Positions 35,678-38,283 of a DNA stretch of 38,283 nt are shown here, piece after piece. The notes under the pieces are model-generated. The model made no database searches. It worked only from the letters and a program-made list of their open reading frames with translations, and had not been told where the DNA came from. Each line of letters begins with the position of its first letter. Positions within the stretch are counted from its first letter, which is position 1. This DNA is from Pseudomonadota bacterium. Lineage in GTDB: Bacteria > Pseudomonadota > Gammaproteobacteria > Pseudomonadales > Moraxellaceae. The stretch lies in NCBI GenBank assembly GCA_963204705.1, contig CAUJHL010000009.1:1-38283 (forward strand), written 5' to 3'. Position numbers and translations under genes: made by a program.

Positions 35678-36265
35678 ATGGCACTGAATCTGGAAAAGGG
35701 ACAAAAGATTTCCCTGAATAAAGAAGCGGGTGGCGCACTGTCCATTGTGCGGATGGGTCTGGGCTGGGATGTGGCCAAATCCAAGGGCATGCTGGGAGGC
35801 CTGTTTGGCGGCGGAGGTGACAGTATTGATCTGGATGCCTCCTGCCTGATGTTTGATGAGCAAGGCAGCCTGAAGGATGTGGTGTGGTTTCGCCAGCTGC
35901 GCAGCAATGATGGCAGTATTCAGCATTCCGGTGACAACCGGACGGGCGCCGGGGATGGCGATGATGAAACCATCACGGTCGATCTGAATAAAGTGCCTGC
36001 GACGATCAAGACGCTGGTATTTACCGTGAACAGTTTTTTGGGCCAGAGCTTTGACAAGGTCGCCAATGCGTTTTGTCGCGTGGTGAATCATAGCAACAAT
36101 CAGGAAATCGCCCGCTATAACCTGTCCTGTCAGGGAGCGCATACCGCGCTGGTCGTCGCCAAGCTATACCGTCACAACGGTGAGTGGAAAATGGCGGCAC
36201 TGGGCGAAAGCTCCAGCGGTCGTACATTTAACGATATGATGCCGGTGATTACGGGTCATCTGTAA
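35678..36265 (+). CDS. terZ: TerD-family protein, TerZ-like
   Basis: A 195-aa TerD-type protein of the TerZ branch: it has the insertion SKGMLGGLFGGGGDSIDLDASCLMFDEQG between the first strands, [59 protein letters not shown], and the divergent end [35 protein letters not shown]. The acidic calcium-site motifs are intact. GTGGAG nine bases upstream supports the ATG. It is the last gene of the plus Ter arm, 81 bases after the AIM24 gene, and is followed by a terminator. Confidence 0.93.
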   Translation: MALNLEKGQKISLNKEAGGALSIVRMGLGWDVAKSKGMLGGLFGGGGDSIDLDASCLMFDEQGSLKDVVWFRQLRSNDGSIQHSGDNRTGAGDGDDETITVDLNKVPATIKTLVFTVNSFLGQSFDKVANAFCRVVNHSNNQEIARYNLSCQGAHTALVVAKLYRHNGEWKMAALGESSSGRTFNDMMPVITGHL

Positions 36266-36295
36266 GCTGAGAGGCTGGTTTTTTGCTGGGGAAAA

Positions 36296-36319
36296 GGGGC
36301 ACTTAGGTGCCTCTTTTTT
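36296..36319 (+). terminator. Rho-independent terminator at the end of the Ter plus arm
   Basis: GGGGCAC pairs with GTGCCTC (one G-U) around TTAG and is followed by six T. It ends the AIM24-terZ unit before the Rhs remnants on the other strand. Confidence 0.8.
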
Positions 36320-36427
36320 ATGGAAAGACTGACATTCAGCAAGAGGCGCCAGAAACGCAAGGGTTTGAAAAGATGAACTACAAATGGTTGGCTTTGGGAT
36401 TTTTTATAGTACATTTTTTCTGGGGGC

Positions 36428-36805
36428 TTACTTATTCAACGTAATCGGCGTACAGTCTTTACCCTGCCACGTATCCATCTGCTTGAATCGACCAATACTT
36501 TGATCATAATAACGAGCGCGGTTGTAATAGACACCCAATTCTGAGTCGTACTGCTCTCCTGCATACTGATATGCACTGGAGGTACTGCCGCTGCTGGCAA
36601 TGATGTCTCCATAGGCATCATAGGCATAGCTGTCGGTCAGTGTACCTGTAGCATCCGTGAGCGCTTTGGTACTGCCTAAAGCATCTTGCAGATAGTAACT
36701 ATCCGATCCATTACGCGACTGGCTCAGCAATTGATTCCCTAAACCATAGCGGTATTGAGTCGTATTCCCTGCGGTACTTTCCTGTACTACTCGCGCATAT
36801 TTTTC
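36428..36805 (-). pseudogene. Rhs core fragment 2, no toxin tip
   Basis: Read on the minus strand, 125 codons of Rhs-repeat core: ARVVQESTAGNTTQYRYGLGNQLL, YYLQDALGSTKALTDATGTLTDSYAYDAYGDI, YQYAGEQYDSELGVYYNRARYYDQSIGRF. It ends at TLNK followed by TAA, where an intact Rhs core would run on to the NP..DPSG boundary. There is no start codon of its own apart from a TTG. The first codons follow directly on the stop of the putative immunity gene, in the same frame. It is a displaced Rhs core piece, not a functional gene. Confidence 0.85.
36429..36586. repeat. 158-bp Rhs direct repeat, copy A
   Basis: From tacttattcaacgtaatcgg to cactggaggtact, matching 37856-38013 with about nine mismatches. It codes the same piece of the Rhs core (SAYxYAGEQYDS to CTPITLNK) in both places. 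Confidence 0.92.
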
Positions 36806-37234
36806 TCAAAAAAATAACTTTATGATCTTCACATTCGCAAGAATTTCCGATCCAATCATCCAAAACCCATTAATTCCCTCTTTGATCCTCTCTTCATGAT
36901 ACTTTTTGTCCCCAAAGATCCACATGTTCGCAACACCCTTATTCTTTATAGGAGTTTCTTTATCTAAAATAATATTACCATTATCATCTAAAATCTCTGG
37001 ATAAATCATATAATTTACATTTTCACCCTCGTAACGAAAATCACAGCGCATTCCTTGAAAGGGTTTCACACCTTGCAACCGAGGAGAAATATTAAGAACA
37101 TACTCAACTTGAAAATCTGGTTCAGGACGATCAAGCCACCCATATGGATGATGTACACTTGATTGATTATGCATTTCCTCACGCTTAGACATTAAGTCTC
37201 GTATAAGCTCTTCACTTAATCCATATCTATTCAT
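36806..37234 (-). CDS. Putative immunity protein of the Rhs tip
   Basis: A 142-aa AT-rich gene eight bases after the Rhs-tip stop, on the same strand. This is the standard position of a toxin's immunity gene. The protein is soluble, with charged N-terminus (MNRYGLSEELIRDLMSKREEMHNQ), a middle of beta-strand character (VEYVLNISPRLQGVKPFQGMRCDFRYEG, NYMIYPEILDDNGNIILDKETPI) and a hydrophobic end (GFWMIGSEILANVKIIKLFF). I recognise no family. An A/G-rich AAGAAAGAAA precedes the ATG. The immunity role is inferred from position only. Confidence 0.55.
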   Translation of the reverse strand: MNRYGLSEELIRDLMSKREEMHNQSSVHHPYGWLDRPEPDFQVEYVLNISPRLQGVKPFQGMRCDFRYEGENVNYMIYPEILDDNGNIILDKETPIKNKGVANMWIFGDKKYHEERIKEGINGFWMIGSEILANVKIIKLFF

Positions 37235-37242
37235 TTTCTTTC

Positions 37243-38028
37243 TTACCGATTAAACGTCTGTATAAACTTCCAGCCACCCATTTTATCCATATCTAGATTA
37301 AATGCAGGCAACATATAATTTGGAACTGTTACAATTGGCCCAATTCCCGGCTCATAAGCATTATGATCTAGAGTATTGTACATCTCCTCTGAGATGAAAG
37401 CATTGGTCAGATGAAATCTAGGCTCAAATCTAAAAATGAAGTCACTCCCAAACTTAACTGCTTCATCATCTGTATGAAAGAATTGCTTAGGAAATGCATT
37501 AGGCCCTAGACTATAACAGCCACATAAATACATTTGTGCAAGCTCTGCATCCTCAACAACCCTAGCCAACTTCACAGGCTTTTGGTCTTTTTTCTCCAGT
37601 TTTTCTTTAATGTTTTTATATACTTGAGTTCCTTTTCCTGACATCCATGCAACAGTTAACCAGCCAATTTGAATTGGTGTATACCCAACATCTGTCGAAC
37701 TACCATGATTAGATAACTCTTGCCCTGGAGAATAAGAAACTGCTATAGCACTGGCCGCCAATACACCCATTATTTGTAACGCAGCACTTGACTCTCCCAA
37801 ACTCATATACCCACTCGGATCGGTATACATCACCGGATTCGCATTGGCATACAGATACTTATTCAACGTAATCGGCGTACAGCCTTTACCCTCCCACGTA
37901 TCCATCTGCGTGAATCGACCAATACTTTGATCATAATAACGAGCGCGGTTGTAATAGACACCCAAGTCTGAATCATACTGCTCTCCTGCATACTTATACG
38001 CACTGGAGGTACTTCCTAACCTCCCGAC
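37243..38028 (-). pseudogene. Orphan Rhs C-terminal tip (core fragment 1 plus toxin-like domain)
   Basis: The frame opens after a TAG at 38029-38031 without an ATG; the track start at 37965 is an internal TTG. It codes the end of an Rhs core (YKYAGEQYDSDLGVYYNRARYYDQSIGRF to YLYANANPVMYTDPSGY, the typical DPxG boundary) and then about 190 residues of variable tip. The tip starts with a small hydrophobic segment (AALQIMGVLAASAIAVSY), then VYKNIKEKLEKKD, KQFFHTDDEAVKFGSDF and FHLTNAFISEEMYNTL. The FF.T.DEA.KFG pattern vaguely recalls ADP-ribosyltransferase-type tips, which I cannot confirm. The long Rhs gene body is missing, so this is a displaced tip that can act only after recombination. Confidence 0.75.
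37856..38013. repeat. 158-bp Rhs direct repeat, copy B
   Basis: Partner of 36429-36586 in the same orientation. Rhs similarity stops within a few bases of the right edge (ggaggtact then tcctaacc), so the copy marks a recombination boundary. Confidence 0.9.
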
Positions 38029-38136
38029 CTAAACCCATACACAAAAACATTCTTTTGCAGTATGTTTACTGGTGCTAAACCCCTCTTTCCCGCGGTGATT
38101 GCGTCAGACTCATCACCAAAGCCAGCAGACTCGCAC

Positions 38137-38283
38137 ATGCTTGACCCCTACAATCACTGGCTGGCCAATATGATCGTTGCCGGCGCTACGCTTTTGATCG
38201 TCGTACTGGTCGTTCTGGTGCATTATGAAGGGCTTAATGTGCTCAATCAGCGCCTGACCCGCCTCAGCAAGACCGACCGGCGG
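38137..38283 (+). CDS. Membrane protein, possible two-TM ion channel, 5' part
   Basis: The window ends inside this frame. The visible 49 residues are MLDPYNHWLANMIVAGATLLIVVLVVLVHYEGLNVLNQRLTRL: a short N-terminus, one transmembrane helix, then HYEGL and a basic stretch. This resembles the start of proteobacterial two-helix ion-channel proteins (Ion_trans_2 type), but too little is visible to be sure. An ATG in frame at 38062 would add 25 Ser/Pro-rich residues. Neither start has a good ribosome site. GC content returns to the level of the core genome. Confidence 0.5.
   Translation, partial: MLDPYNHWLANMIVAGATLLIVVLVVLVHYEGLNVLNQRLTRLSKTDRR

Noticed and set aside
36428-36730. 100-aa Rhs ORF as a functional gene
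   Set aside because: It starts at an internal TTG, has Rhs core codons upstream in frame and stops before the core boundary; a remnant.

Overview
The window reads as chromosome of a gammaproteobacterium, most likely a member of Pseudomonadales/Moraxellaceae. The dcw cluster stops after mraY (rsmH-ftsL-ftsI-murE/F-mraY), argS is followed by a SPOR/FtsN-like gene, and dnaJ is followed by dapB; as I recall, Acinetobacter and relatives share these orders. The core is moderately GC-rich. Two AT-rich accessory islands sit at the ends. Assignments rest on motif recognition by eye; no searches were run.

Left end (1-3750): the 3' part of an IS5-like transposase with an in-frame stop, then an AT-rich 813-aa gene with an HsdR-N-like PD-(D/E)xK nuclease domain fused to a P-loop NTPase (candidate single-gene defence system). 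Next comes a 36-codon remnant of prpF. A 58-bp copy of the IS right end lies on both sides of the NTPase gene; the second copy cuts prpF.

Housekeeping core (3749-23249): rsmH, ftsL, ftsI, a murE-murF fusion and mraY form one tightly packed cell-wall and division operon. Then follow an unknown gene, two DUF2147 secreted proteins, argS, an FtsN-like SPOR protein, an SDR oxidoreductase, dnaJ, dapB, a START-domain protein, the overlapping bioB-bioF pair and an SCP2 lipid-binding protein.

Ter region (23410-36319): a large tellurite-resistance-type stress system in two divergent arms around a 430-bp control region. The minus arm encodes ATP-grasp, a TerD-like/trypsin-like protease fusion, PRTase-TRSP, HAD phosphatase, StiP-type PRTase-PELOTA, CitE-like C-C lyase and TerA. 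Five of these form the predicted nucleoside-like metabolite pathway known from comparative genomics of Ter systems. The plus arm encodes TerD, a DUF475/TerC-type membrane protein, TerE-like, an AIM24/TIGR00266 protein and TerZ-like. TerB is not in the window. The protease fusion and the embedded AIM24 gene are the least ordinary parts.

Right end (36428-38283): an AT-rich graveyard of Rhs tips: a start-less Rhs core fragment with a toxin-like tip, an adjacent putative immunity gene, and a second core fragment with no tip, linked by 158-bp direct repeats. The window closes inside a membrane-protein gene, possibly a two-TM ion channel.
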